Assembly (NCBI RefSeq): GCF_018398425.1
Contig: NZ_JADPMV010000001.1
Span: forward strand, 1,426,001-1,490,000
Source: Pseudomonas lalucatii
GTDB lineage: Bacteria; Pseudomonadota; Gammaproteobacteria; Pseudomonadales; Pseudomonadaceae
Direction: 5' to 3'
Length of the DNA stretch: 64,000 nt
Under the pieces are notes generated by a model. That model was not told the DNA's origin, did no database searches, and saw nothing but the letters and a program-made list of their open reading frames with translations. Position 1 is the first letter of the stretch; the number at the start of each line of letters is the position of its first letter. A program made the translations under genes and the position numbers. Shown here one piece after another: positions 44,093 through 53,407 of this stretch.

Positions 44093-46084
44093 ATGCAAGC
44101 GACGACGGTGCTGTACGGCCAGGTGCTGGCGGTGTTGGCCATCACCCTGTCTGGGATATGGGCTGCCACCCAGTGGACGGCGGCCGCGCTCGGCTACCAG
44201 GCACGCCTGGGTGCGCCCTGGTTCGAGTTGTTGGGCACGCCGGTCTATCACCCCTGGCGCCTGTTCGAGTGGTGGTTCGTCTTCGATGCCTATGCCCCGG
44301 AGGTATTCAACGTCGGTGGCAGTATCGCCGCCGGCAGCAGCCTGCTGGCGCTGGGAGTGGCTATCGGCATGGCGATCTGGCGCGCCCGTCAGGCACGGCG
44401 GGTCACCACCTACGGCTCGGCGCGCTGGGCCGAGGCGGATGAAGTCCGCCAGGCCGGGCTGACCCGGCCGGCCGGCGTGTTCCTCGGCCTGTTTCAGGAG
44501 CAGTACCTGCGCCATGAAGGCCCCGAGCATGTGCTGGCCTTCGCACCGACGCGCTCGGGCAAGGGCGTCGGCCTGGTGGTGCCCACCCTGCTCGCCTGGC
44601 CGGCCTCGGCGGTGATCCACGACATCAAGGGCGAGAACTGGAGCCTGACCGCAGGCTGGCGCTCGCGCTTTTCCCACTGCCTGCTGTTCAATCCCACCGA
44701 CCGGGCCTCGGCCGCCTACAACCCGCTGCTCGAAGTGCGCCGCGGCACCCACGAGGTGCGCGATGTGCAGAACATCGCCGACATCCTGGTCGACCCGGAG
44801 GGCGCGTTGGAGCGGCGCAACCACTGGGAGAAGACCAGCCATGCGCTGCTGGTCGGCGCCATTCTGCACGTGCTCTATGCCGGCCAGGACAAGACCCTGC
44901 GCGGCGTCGCCAACTTCCTCTCGGACCCGGCCTGCACCTTCGAGCTGACGCTGCAGCGGATGATGACCACGCCACACCTGGACGAGGCCCCCCACCCGGT
45001 GGTCGCCTCGGCCGCACGGGAGGTGCTGAACAAGAGCGAGAACGAGCGCTCGGGCGTGCTGTCCACGGCCATGTCCTTCCTCGGCCTGTACCGCGACCCG
45101 ACGGTGGCCGAGGTCACCTCGCGTTGCGACTGGCGCATCGCCGACCTGATCTCGGCCGAACATCCGGTGTCGCTGTACTTGGTGGTGCCGCCCTCGGACA
45201 TCAGCCGCACCAAGCCGCTGATCCGCCTGATCCTCAACCAGATCGGCCGGCGCCTGACCGAGTCCCTCGAAGGCGCCGACGGTATCGCGCGCAAGCACAA
45301 GCTGCTGCTGATGCTCGATGAGTTTCCGGCGCTGGGACGGCTGGACTTCTTCGAGTCGGCCCTGGCTTTTATGGCCGGCTATGGCCTGCGCGCCTTTCTG
45401 ATCTCGCAGTCGCTCAACCAGATCGACAAGGCCTACGGCCAGAACCACTCGATCCTCGACAACTGCCATGTGCGGGTGACCTTCGCCACCAACGACGAGC
45501 GCACCGCCAAGCGCATCTCCGAGACCCTGGGCACCGCCACCGAGCTGCGCGCGCAGCGCAACTACGCCGGCCACCGCCTGGCGCCCTGGCTGGGCCATTT
45601 GATGGTGTCGCGCCAGGAGACCGCGCGGCCGCTGCTGACGCCGGGCGAGGTGATGCAACTGCCCACTGATGAGGCCGTGGTGATGCTCTCCGGCCATGCG
45701 CCGATCAGGGCGAAGAAGCTGCGCTACTTCGGTGACGGCAACTTCCAGCGTCGGATATTGCCGGCGCCGCAACTGCAACCCGGTCGCTACGCGGATGCGC
45801 CCGCGCCGCGGGCGGACGATTGGAGTGGCCTGGCCGTGCCTGCGCTCGTGGACGCTTCACCGGTTAGCCTGGGCGACGACGAGACCGTCGAGGATGGCGG
45901 ACCTCGCCGTCAGCCCGAATTGGCCGAGCTCGCCCAGCTGCCTGAGCCCGACGACCTGGCCAGCGACCTGCTGCTGCTCGACGAGGACGACGTCCCCGCT
46001 CCCTTCCCTACCCAGCCGGATCCGCGCCTGCAGCGCGTGGCGCGGCTGGCCGCCCTCGACCCCGACGATGGAATAGCCCTATGA
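44093..46084 (+). CDS. traG: Conjugal coupling protein TraG (VirD4)
   Basis: 663-residue coupling ATPase: two or three N-terminal membrane segments (residues ~5-115), Walker A FAPTRSGKGVG (~150) and Walker B LLLMLDEFPALG (~403), plus RAFLISQSLNQIDKAYG and TFATNDERTAKRIS of the TraG/VirD4 family. It brings the relaxase-DNA complex to the secretion channel. ATG 44093 chosen (AGGG close upstream). Its stop overlaps the RHH gene by 4 bases. Confidence 0.93.
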   Translation: MQATTVLYGQVLAVLAITLSGIWAATQWTAAALGYQARLGAPWFELLGTPVYHPWRLFEWWFVFDAYAPEVFNVGGSIAAGSSLLALGVAIGMAIWRARQARRVTTYGSARWAEADEVRQAGLTRPAGVFLGLFQEQYLRHEGPEHVLAFAPTRSGKGVGLVVPTLLAWPASAVIHDIKGENWSLTAGWRSRFSHCLLFNPTDRASAAYNPLLEVRRGTHEVRDVQNIADILVDPEGALERRNHWEKTSHALLVGAILHVLYAGQDKTLRGVANFLSDPACTFELTLQRMMTTPHLDEAPHPVVASAAREVLNKSENERSGVLSTAMSFLGLYRDPTVAEVTSRCDWRIADLISAEHPVSLYLVVPPSDISRTKPLIRLILNQIGRRLTESLEGADGIARKHKLLLMLDEFPALGRLDFFESALAFMAGYGLRAFLISQSLNQIDKAYGQNHSILDNCHVRVTFATNDERTAKRISETLGTATELRAQRNYAGHRLAPWLGHLMVSRQETARPLLTPGEVMQLPTDEAVVMLSGHAPIRAKKLRYFGDGNFQRRILPAPQLQPGRYADAPAPRADDWSGLAVPALVDASPVSLGDDETVEDGGPRRQPELAELAQLPEPDDLASDLLLLDEDDVPAPFPTQPDPRLQRVARLAALDPDDGIAL

Positions 46085-46515
46085 GCCGAGCCCGCCTGAA
46101 CCTGTTTATCCAACCCGAGCACGCCAAGCGCCTGAACGAACTGGCGATCAGCAAGGGCGTGTCGAAGTCCTCGATCATCGCCGCGGCGCTGGCTTCCTGG
46201 CTGTCGCCTGAGTCGGGCGAGCAACGGGAAGTGGCCATCGCCAAGCGCCTGGACCGGCTGTCGCGCCAGTTCGAGCGGCTGGAGCGCGACCAGCACATCC
46301 TGATCGAGACCGTGGCGCTCTACGTGCGCTACTACCTCACGGTCAGCACGCCGGTGCCAGAGGCCCATCAGGAGGCGGCGCGGGCCCAGGGCAAGCTGCG
46401 CTTCACCCAGTTCGTCGAGCAACTCGGCCGTCACCTGCAGCGCGGCCGCAGCCTGACCAGGGAGGTGCACGAGGAGGGTCAGCCGGCGCCTCAGGCCACG
46501 GGAGAGCGCTCATGA
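46081..46515 (+). CDS. Ribbon-helix-helix (CopG-like) protein of the trb module
   Basis: 144 residues. The N-terminal RHH domain (MSRARLNLFIQPEHAKRLNE, then LAISKGVSKSSIIAAALASW) is followed by a helical region. A gene like this is common between traG and trbB in Tn4371-type elements and probably regulates transfer genes. Overlaps both neighbours by 4 bases. Confidence 0.82.
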   Translation: MSRARLNLFIQPEHAKRLNELAISKGVSKSSIIAAALASWLSPESGEQREVAIAKRLDRLSRQFERLERDQHILIETVALYVRYYLTVSTPVPEAHQEAARAQGKLRFTQFVEQLGRHLQRGRSLTREVHEEGQPAPQATGERS

Positions 46516-47528
46516 GCGCTGCTTACTCCCCAGTGCTGACCGCGGCAGCAGCCTCCCTGGACCGCCGCACCCGCATGCTGCGCACGGCCATGGGCCCGTT
46601 GATTGCCGCGGCCCTGGATGATCCGGACGTGGTCGAGGTCATGCTCAACCCCGACGGCGCGCTCTGGCTCGACCGCCTCTCGGGTGGCCGCTGCCGGCTG
46701 GGCACCCTGTCCGCCGCCGACGGCGAGCGGATCATCCGCCTGGTGGCCGCGCACATCGGCGCCGAAGTACATCGGGGCAAGCCGCTGCTCAGTGCCGAGC
46801 TGCCGGAGACCGGCGAGCGTTTCGAGGGTGTGCTGCCTCCGGTGGCAGCCGGGCCGACCTTCGCCCTGCGCAAGCGCGCCGCCGGCGTCATCCCCCTGGC
46901 GCGTTACGTGGCCGACGGCATTCTCTCCTACGGACAAGCCGAGTACCTGCGCGACGCTGTGCGCAACCGCCTGAACATCCTGGTTGCCGGCGGTACCAGC
47001 AGCGGCAAGACCACCCTGGCCAACGCGCTGCTGGCCGAGGTGGCCGGCAGTGGCGACCGCGTGCTGGTGCTGGAAGACACGGTGGAGTTGCAGTGCCCGG
47101 CCCTCGACCACGTCGCCCTGCGCACCAAACCCGACGTGGTGTGCATGGCCGACCTGGTCCGCACTACGTTGCGCCTGCGCCCCGACCGGGTGGTGGTCGG
47201 TGAGGTGCGTGGCGGAGAGGCGCTGGATCTGGTCAAGGCCTGGGGCACCGGCCACCCGGGCGGCATCGCCACCATTCATGCCGGCTCCACCCAGGGCGCC
47301 CTGCTGCGCCTGGAACAACTGATCCTGGAGGTCGCCCTGGCCGCGCCACGGGCGCTGATCGCCGAGGCGGTCAACCTGGTGGTGTTCCTCGCTGGGCGCG
47401 GCCGTACCCGCCATGTCCAGCAGATCGCCCGGGTCGTCGGCCATGACGAACGCGGCTACCGCCTCCAGCCCATCGACACCCTCGATAGCAACCCTTCCCT
47501 GCCCACTGCCTCAGGAGATCAGCCATGA
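46512..47528 (+). CDS. trbB: Conjugative transfer ATPase TrbB (VirB11)
   Basis: 338-residue hexameric secretion ATPase. Walker A AGGTSSGKTTLANALL (residues ~158-173), Asp/Walker B region VLVLEDTVELQ, and the His box GTGHPGGIATIHAGST near residue 243. Powers pilus assembly. Overlaps trbC by 4 bases. Confidence 0.95.
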   Translation: MSAAYSPVLTAAAASLDRRTRMLRTAMGPLIAAALDDPDVVEVMLNPDGALWLDRLSGGRCRLGTLSAADGERIIRLVAAHIGAEVHRGKPLLSAELPETGERFEGVLPPVAAGPTFALRKRAAGVIPLARYVADGILSYGQAEYLRDAVRNRLNILVAGGTSSGKTTLANALLAEVAGSGDRVLVLEDTVELQCPALDHVALRTKPDVVCMADLVRTTLRLRPDRVVVGEVRGGEALDLVKAWGTGHPGGIATIHAGSTQGALLRLEQLILEVALAAPRALIAEAVNLVVFLAGRGRTRHVQQIARVVGHDERGYRLQPIDTLDSNPSLPTASGDQP

Positions 47529-47866
47529 ATCCTCTTCATGTCCCCGTTGTGTTGCGCCGACGCACCACCCGCGCCCTAGTACTGGGTGCACTGCTATTCG
47601 GCGCCAACTTGCCGGCCTTTGCGGCGGGCTCCGGCATGCCCTGGGAAGGGCCGTTGCAGTCCATCCTCGACTCGGTGCAGGGACCGGTGGCACGCATCAT
47701 CGCGGTGATCATCATCATTACCACCGGCCTGACCCTGGCCTTCGGCGACACCAGCGGCGGCTTCCGCAAGCTGATCCAGATCGTCTTCGGCCTGTCGATC
47801 GCCTTCGCCGCCTCGTCCTTCTTCCTCAGTTTCTTCAGCTTCGCCGGCGGGGCGTTGGTCGCATGA
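47525..47866 (+). CDS. trbC: Pilin precursor TrbC (VirB2)
   Basis: 113 residues with a long signal sequence (cleavage near AFA-AGS) and two hydrophobic helices (GPVARIIAVIIIITTGLTL and IVFGLSIAFAASSFFLSF), the conjugative pilin pattern. Confidence 0.92.
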   Translation: MNPLHVPVVLRRRTTRALVLGALLFGANLPAFAAGSGMPWEGPLQSILDSVQGPVARIIAVIIIITTGLTLAFGDTSGGFRKLIQIVFGLSIAFAASSFFLSFFSFAGGALVA

Positions 47867-48135
47867 ACGGCGAACGCGAACTCATCCCCGGTTTCGAGGT
47901 GCCACTGCACCGCGCCCTGGCCGAACCGATCCTGCTCGGCGGCGCGCCGCGCAACGTGGCCATCCTCAACGGCACCCTGGCGGCGGTGGTCGGCCTCGGT
48001 CTGCAGCTGTGGCTGCCGGGCCTGGCGCTCTGGCTGGTCGGTCACTCGCTGGCCGTCTGGGGCGCCCGCCTGGATCCGCAGTTCCTGCAGGTGTTCGCCC
48101 GCCATATCAAGCAGCCTTCGCTGCTGGACGTGTGA
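47863..48135 (+). CDS. trbD: TrbD (VirB3)
   Basis: 90 residues with the family start EVPLHRALAEPILLGGAPRN and two adjacent hydrophobic segments. ATG 47863 overlaps trbC by 4 bases. Inner-membrane component that works with TrbE. Confidence 0.92.
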   Translation: MNGERELIPGFEVPLHRALAEPILLGGAPRNVAILNGTLAAVVGLGLQLWLPGLALWLVGHSLAVWGARLDPQFLQVFARHIKQPSLLDV

Positions 48136-48146
48136 GGAGCGCCGCC

Positions 48147-50573
48147 ATGCTGAACCTCAGCGAATACCAACGCCGTCCGGCCCAGCTCGCCGACTGGCTG
48201 CCCTGGGCCGGCCTGGTCGCCCCGGGCGTGGTGCTCAACAAGGACGGCGCCTTCCAGCGCACCCTGCGCTTTCGCGGGCCCGACCTGGACAGCGCCACCC
48301 AGGGCGAGCTGGTGGCCACCTCGGCGCGCCTGAACAACGCCTTGCGCCGCCTCGGCTTGGGCTGGGCGCTGTTCATCGAGGCCGAGCGTCTGGCGGCAGC
48401 CGACTACCCCGAAAGTGATTTTTCCGAGCCGCTGTCCTGGCTGGTGGACCAGGAGCGCCGCGCCGCTTTTGAGGCCCAGGGCAGCCACTTCGAGAGCGCC
48501 TACCACCTGACGCTGCTCTACCTGCCGCCGGAGGAGTCACGCGCCCGCGCCGCCGGCCTGCTCTATGAGCACCGGGCGCAGCGTGGCGTTGACTGGCGCG
48601 AGCGGCTGGCCGCCTTCGTCGCCGAGAGCGAGCGTTTCTTCGACCTGCTGGACGGGGTGATGCCGGAGCTTGCCTGGCTCGACGACAGCCAGATCCTGAG
48701 CTACCTGCATACCACGGTATCGACCCACCGCCAGCGGGTCGCCGTGCCGGAAGTGCCGTTTCACCTGGATGCCCTGCTGGCCGACAGCCCGCTGACCACC
48801 GGCCTCGCGCCGCGGCTGGGCGAACAGCACCTGCGCGTGCTGTCGGTGCGCGGCTTTCCCACCTCGACCTGGCCGGGTGTGCTGGATGACCTCAACCGCC
48901 TGGGTTTCGCCTATCGCTGGTCGACCCGCTTCATCTGCCTGGACAAGGATGAAGCCGAGAAAGAGCTGGTGCGCCTGCGTCGGCAGTGGTTCGCCAAACG
49001 CAAGGGTGTGTTGGCGCTGCTGCGCGAGGCGATCTACCAGCAGGAAAGCCCGCTGCTCGACAGCGACGCGGCGAACAAGGCCGGCGACGCCGATGCGGCG
49101 CTGCAGGAGCTGGGCGCCGATCAGGTCGCCTTCGGCTATGTGACGGCCACCGTGACGGTCCACGACCGCGACGCCCGGGTCGCCGACGAGAAACTGCGCC
49201 GGGTCGAGCGAGTGATCCAGGGCCGCGGCTTCGTCACCATTGCCGAGAGCCTCAACACAGTGGAGGCCTGGCTGTCGTCGATCCCCGGCAACGCCTACGC
49301 CAACGTGCGCCAACCGCTGATCTCCACCCTCAACCTGGCCCACCTGATGCCGCTCTCGGCGGTGTGGGCCGGCCCGGCCCGCAATGACCACCTGGACGGC
49401 CCGCCGCTGGTGATCACCCGCACCGACGGCGCCACGCCCTTCCGCCTGGTCACCCACGTCGGCGATGTCGGCCACACCCTGGTGGCCGGCCCCACCGGCA
49501 TGGGCAAGTCGGTGCTACTGGCGACCCTGGCTATGCAATTTCGTCGCTACCCGGGCTCGCGCCTGTTCCTCTTCGACATGGGCCGCTCGCTGCGGGCGGC
49601 GGTGCTGGGCCTGGGAGGCGAGCACTACGACCTGGGCGGCGATGGCGACCTGGCCTTCCAGCCCCTGGCGCGCATCGACCAGCCCGGCTACCGCGCCTGG
49701 GCCGCCGAGTGGCTGGAGGCGCGCCTGCTGCAGGAGGGGGTTGCCGTCGGCCCGGAGCGTAAGGCCGCGCTGTGGACCGCCCTGGACAGCCTGGCCGGCG
49801 CCCCCGAGGCGCAGCGCACGCTGACCGGCCTGTCGGTGCTGCTGCAGGACAACGCCCTGCGCCAGGCCCTGCAGCCCTACGTGCTGGGCGGTGCCCATGG
49901 CCGGCTGCTGGATGCCGACCAGGATCGCCTGGGCACGGCCGAGGTGCAGTGCTTCGAGATGGAAGAGCTGATGCACAGCAAGGCGGCAGTGGCGGCCGTG
50001 CTGGGCTACCTGTTCGCCCGTTTCGAGGAGCGCTTCGACGGCGCGCCGACCCTGCTGATTCTCGACGAGGCCTGGCTGTTTCTCGACGAGCCGCTGTTCG
50101 CCGCGCGCATCCGCCAGTGGCTCAAGACCCTTCGCAAGAAGAACGTCAGCGTCATCTTCGCCACCCAGTCGCTGGCCGACATCCAGGACTCCAGCATCGC
50201 CGCGGCGATCATCGAGAGCTGCGCCAGTCGCATCTTCCTGCCCAACCCCCAGGCCGGCGAGCCGCAGATCCGCGGCATCTACCAGGGCTTCGGCCTCAAC
50301 GACCGGCAGCTCGAGATCATCGCCCAGGCCACGCCCAAGCGCGATTACTACTACCAGTCGCGCCAGGGCAACCGCCTGTTCGACCTCGACCTGGGCCCGG
50401 TGGCGCTGGCCTTCGCCGCCTCCGCCAGCCCGGCCGAGCAGCGTGAGATCGATCGCATTCTGCAGGAATCCGGCACCGCGGATTTCGCCCCTGCCTGGTT
50501 GCGCCACCGCGGCCTGGACTGGGCCGCCGAGCTGCTCGCCTCTTATCCCCCGCCACGCCAGGAGTGCCTGTGA
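48147..50573 (+). CDS. trbE: Conjugative transfer ATPase TrbE (VirB4)
   Basis: 808 residues. An N-terminal VirB4 domain (MLNLSEYQRRPAQLADWLPW) is followed by the ATPase with Walker A AGPTGMGKSVLLATLA (residues ~449-464) and Walker B LLILDEAWLFLDEP (~635). Also EASIYQ-like EAIYQQESPLLDSDAANKA upstream. Largest ATPase of the secretion system; its stop overlaps trbJ. Confidence 0.95.
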   Translation: MLNLSEYQRRPAQLADWLPWAGLVAPGVVLNKDGAFQRTLRFRGPDLDSATQGELVATSARLNNALRRLGLGWALFIEAERLAAADYPESDFSEPLSWLVDQERRAAFEAQGSHFESAYHLTLLYLPPEESRARAAGLLYEHRAQRGVDWRERLAAFVAESERFFDLLDGVMPELAWLDDSQILSYLHTTVSTHRQRVAVPEVPFHLDALLADSPLTTGLAPRLGEQHLRVLSVRGFPTSTWPGVLDDLNRLGFAYRWSTRFICLDKDEAEKELVRLRRQWFAKRKGVLALLREAIYQQESPLLDSDAANKAGDADAALQELGADQVAFGYVTATVTVHDRDARVADEKLRRVERVIQGRGFVTIAESLNTVEAWLSSIPGNAYANVRQPLISTLNLAHLMPLSAVWAGPARNDHLDGPPLVITRTDGATPFRLVTHVGDVGHTLVAGPTGMGKSVLLATLAMQFRRYPGSRLFLFDMGRSLRAAVLGLGGEHYDLGGDGDLAFQPLARIDQPGYRAWAAEWLEARLLQEGVAVGPERKAALWTALDSLAGAPEAQRTLTGLSVLLQDNALRQALQPYVLGGAHGRLLDADQDRLGTAEVQCFEMEELMHSKAAVAAVLGYLFARFEERFDGAPTLLILDEAWLFLDEPLFAARIRQWLKTLRKKNVSVIFATQSLADIQDSSIAAAIIESCASRIFLPNPQAGEPQIRGIYQGFGLNDRQLEIIAQATPKRDYYYQSRQGNRLFDLDLGPVALAFAASASPAEQREIDRILQESGTADFAPAWLRHRGLDWAAELLASYPPPRQECL

Positions 50574-51307
50574 TGAAGCCCCTTACCCGTCTTGCGCCTG
50601 TCGTCACGCTACTGACTCTGGGCCTGCTGGCATTGCGGCCGGCCAACGCCGTGACCGTAATCGACCCGACCAACCTGGTGCAGAACACCCTGACCGCGGT
50701 GCGCACCATGGAGATGATCAACAACCAGGTCAGCCAACTGCAGAACGAAACCCAGATGCTGCTGAACCAGGCCCGGCATCTGGCGAAGCTGGACTACAAC
50801 GCGGTCAACCGCCTGCGGGTGACCCTGGCCAGCACCGAGCGGCTGCTGGCCGAGGCCCGGGGACTGGCCTTCGAGGTGCAGCGCCTGGACCGGGAGTTCG
50901 CCCGCCTGTACCCGGCCGAATATGCCAGCGGCATCAGCGGCCAGCGCCTGGCCCAGGAAGCGCGCGAGCGCTGGAGGAACGGGCTCGACGGCCTGCACAC
51001 CGCCCTGCGCGTACAGGCCCAGGTGTCGCAGAACCTGGCCCAGGACGAGAGCGTGCTGGCCGAACTGGTACAGCAGAGCCAGGCCGCCGGCGGTGCGCTG
51101 CAAGCCACCCAGGCCACCAACCAACTGCTGGCCCTGCAGGCCAAGCAATCGATCCAGGCCCAGCAACTGCAGATCACCCAGAACCGCGCCATCGCCCTGG
51201 AGCTGGCGCGCCAGGCCGCCGCGGCCGAGGAAGCGCGGGAACTGCGCCGGCGTTTCATGGGCAGCGGCACGCCCTATACGCCCTACCCCGTGCAGTTCTA
51301 TCGGTAG
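50573..51307 (+). CDS. trbJ: TrbJ (VirB5)
   Basis: 244 residues with a signal peptide (cleavage near ANA-VTV) and a long helical, coiled-coil body rich in Q and A (MINNQVSQLQNETQMLLNQA). Minor pilus-tip component. ATG 50573 overlaps the trbE stop (TGATG). Confidence 0.92.
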   Translation: MKPLTRLAPVVTLLTLGLLALRPANAVTVIDPTNLVQNTLTAVRTMEMINNQVSQLQNETQMLLNQARHLAKLDYNAVNRLRVTLASTERLLAEARGLAFEVQRLDREFARLYPAEYASGISGQRLAQEARERWRNGLDGLHTALRVQAQVSQNLAQDESVLAELVQQSQAAGGALQATQATNQLLALQAKQSIQAQQLQITQNRAIALELARQAAAAEEARELRRRFMGSGTPYTPYPVQFYR

Positions 51308-51320
51308 GGAGGTCGGGGCG

Positions 51321-51512
51321 ATGAGAGTGTCGATTCTGTATTCGGTCCTGCTCGGCCTCGCGGCTTGCGGCCAGGGCGGCAACGCCAGTGACACCAGGCC
51401 CGACACTTCGTTGAGCGAGCGTTTCTATTCCGGCTGCGCGCGACCGGGCGAGTTCCGAAGCGCCGCGGAGTTGCCGGCGATCCCGCCGAGCTTCGACGAG
51501 GACGTGCGATGA
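51321..51512 (+). CDS. trbK: TrbK-like entry-exclusion lipoprotein
   Basis: 63-residue protein with a lipoprotein signal (LLGLAAC) and a short acidic body ending FDEDVR. It sits between trbJ and trbL as in other trb operons, where TrbK prevents uptake from a like donor. Overlaps trbL by 4 bases. Confidence 0.72.
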   Translation: MRVSILYSVLLGLAACGQGGNASDTRPDTSLSERFYSGCARPGEFRSAAELPAIPPSFDEDVR

Positions 51513-52687
51513 ACGACGTCAGCGTGATCGACCGTTTCCTCGAGGTGTTCGGCCTGTATATCGATACCGGCTTCGGCCTGCTCGGCGGCGAGGTGGCCTT
51601 TCTCACCCTGACCCTGGTGGCCATCGACATGACCCTGGCCGGGCTGTTCTGGGCCATGGGCGGCGAGGACGTCAGCGCCAAGCTGATCCGCAAGATTCTC
51701 TACGTCGGCGCCTTCGCCTTCATCATCGGCAACTTCAACGCACTGGCGAAAATACTCTTCCACTCCTTCGCCGGGCTGGGCCTGCTGGCCTCGGGTTCCG
51801 CACTGAGCCAGGCCGAGCTCCTGCAGCCGGGGAACCTGGCCGCCATAGGTGTCGAGGCGGGGCGACCCTTGCTCGATCAGATCAGCAGCCTCAGTGACTT
51901 CCCCAAGGTCTTCGGCAACCTGCACAGCATCCTGGTGCTGTTTCTGGCCTGGCTGGTGGTGATCGTCAGCTTTTTCTTCCTGGCCATCCAGCTGTTCGTC
52001 ACCCTGATCGAGTTCAAGCTGACCACCCTCGCCGGCTTCGTCCTGGTGCCCTTCGCGCTGTGGAACAAGACCGCCTTCCTCGCCGAGAAGGTGCTGGGCA
52101 ACGTGGTCGCGTCCGGCATCAAGGTGCTGGTGCTGGCGGTGATCGTCGGCATCGGCAGCAGGCTGTTCGCCGAGTTCCAGGCCGTGCCGGACGAGCCCAC
52201 CATCGACCACGCCCTGGTGGTCATGCTCGCCGCCCTGGCGTTGCTCGGTCTGGGCATCTTCGGCCCTGGCATCGCCACCGGCCTGGTTTCCGGCGCCCCC
52301 CAACTGGGTGCCGGCGCAGCAGCCGGCACCGCGCTCGGCGCGGCGGGCATGGCGGCGGGTGCCGCTGCCGTGGCCCCTGGCGTCGGCGGCGCGGTGCTGG
52401 CCGGGGCCCGCATGGCACCTGGCGCGGCACGCCTGGCCATGGGCGGAGCCAAATCATCGGCCGCAGGCATGGCGCCGGGTTCTGCAGCAACAGGTGCAGA
52501 GACAGGTGGTGCCGCCACGGCGGCCGGCCCATCGACAACCCCTGCCAAGCAACCCGAATGGGCCAAGCGCCTGCAGCGCAGGCAGCAACTCACCCAGGCA
52601 GCCACCACCGTCGCCCATACCCTGCGCGGCGGCGATGGCGGTGGCTCATCCCCCGGGCCGCAGGTGCGCGACCCCTCGAATACGTGA
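51509..52687 (+). CDS. trbL: TrbL (VirB6)
   Basis: 392-residue polytopic inner-membrane protein: five or so hydrophobic segments in residues ~20-260 (LVVIVSFFFLAIQLFVTLI, LAGFVLVPFALWNKTAFLAE), then a glycine/alanine-rich tail to residue ~360. Core channel component. Confidence 0.93.
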   Translation: MNDVSVIDRFLEVFGLYIDTGFGLLGGEVAFLTLTLVAIDMTLAGLFWAMGGEDVSAKLIRKILYVGAFAFIIGNFNALAKILFHSFAGLGLLASGSALSQAELLQPGNLAAIGVEAGRPLLDQISSLSDFPKVFGNLHSILVLFLAWLVVIVSFFFLAIQLFVTLIEFKLTTLAGFVLVPFALWNKTAFLAEKVLGNVVASGIKVLVLAVIVGIGSRLFAEFQAVPDEPTIDHALVVMLAALALLGLGIFGPGIATGLVSGAPQLGAGAAAGTALGAAGMAAGAAAVAPGVGGAVLAGARMAPGAARLAMGGAKSSAAGMAPGSAATGAETGGAATAAGPSTTPAKQPEWAKRLQRRQQLTQAATTVAHTLRGGDGGGSSPGPQVRDPSNT

Positions 52688-52699
52688 AGGAGAACGACG

Positions 52700-53407
52700 A
52701 TGCGCTTCAAACGCCCTCGGGTGCGCTACGGCGACAGCCCGCAACCGGCCACGCCCTACCAGGCCGCGGCCCAGGTCTGGGATCGGCGCCTGGGCAGCAG
52801 CCTGGCGCAGGCCCGAAACTGGCGACTGATGGCCTTCGGCTGCCTGAGTCTGGCCCTGCTGATGGCCGGCGGGCTGCTCTGGCGCTCGGCCCAGTCGACA
52901 GTGACGCCCTATGTGGTGGAGGTCGACCGTGCCGGCCAGGTCCGCGCCGTCGGCGAGGCCGCCAGCCCCTACCAGCCCGAGGATGCGCAGATCGCCCATC
53001 ACCTGGCGCGTTTCATCGAGTTGGTGCGCGGGCTGTCCATCGACCCGGTGGTGGTCAGGCAGAACTGGCTCGAGGCCTACCACTCCACCACCGACCGCGG
53101 CGCCGCCACCCTCAACGACTACGCCCGCGCCAACGATCCCTTCAGCCGGGTCGGCAAGGAGTCGGTAACGATCGAGGTGAGCAGCGTGGTGCGGGCCAGT
53201 GACAGCTCCTTCCAGGTGCGCTGGATCGAGCGGCGCTTCGTCAACGGCGCAGCCGCCGGGGTCGAGCGCTGGACCGCGGTGATCTCGCTGGTGCTGCAGC
53301 CGCCGCGCACCGAGGAGAAGCTGCGCCGCAACCCGCTGGGCATCTACGTCAACGGCCTGTCCTGGAGCCGCGAATTGGACACTACGCAAGGAGCCAATAA
53401 GCCATGA
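52700..53407 (+). CDS. trbF: TrbF (VirB8)
   Basis: 235 residues. One membrane segment near residues 45-65 and a VirB8 periplasmic domain (VEVDRAGQVRAVGEA, ARFIELVRGLSIDPVVVRQN, RWIERRFVNG). Inner-membrane assembly factor. Overlaps trbG by 4 bases. Confidence 0.93.
   Translation: MRFKRPRVRYGDSPQPATPYQAAAQVWDRRLGSSLAQARNWRLMAFGCLSLALLMAGGLLWRSAQSTVTPYVVEVDRAGQVRAVGEAASPYQPEDAQIAHHLARFIELVRGLSIDPVVVRQNWLEAYHSTTDRGAATLNDYARANDPFSRVGKESVTIEVSSVVRASDSSFQVRWIERRFVNGAAAGVERWTAVISLVLQPPRTEEKLRRNPLGIYVNGLSWSRELDTTQGANKP

Noticed and set aside
46491..47444. Minus-strand open frame over trbB
   Set aside because: Antisense to a full VirB11-type ATPase; histidine/glutamine-rich shadow coding typical of GC-rich DNA.
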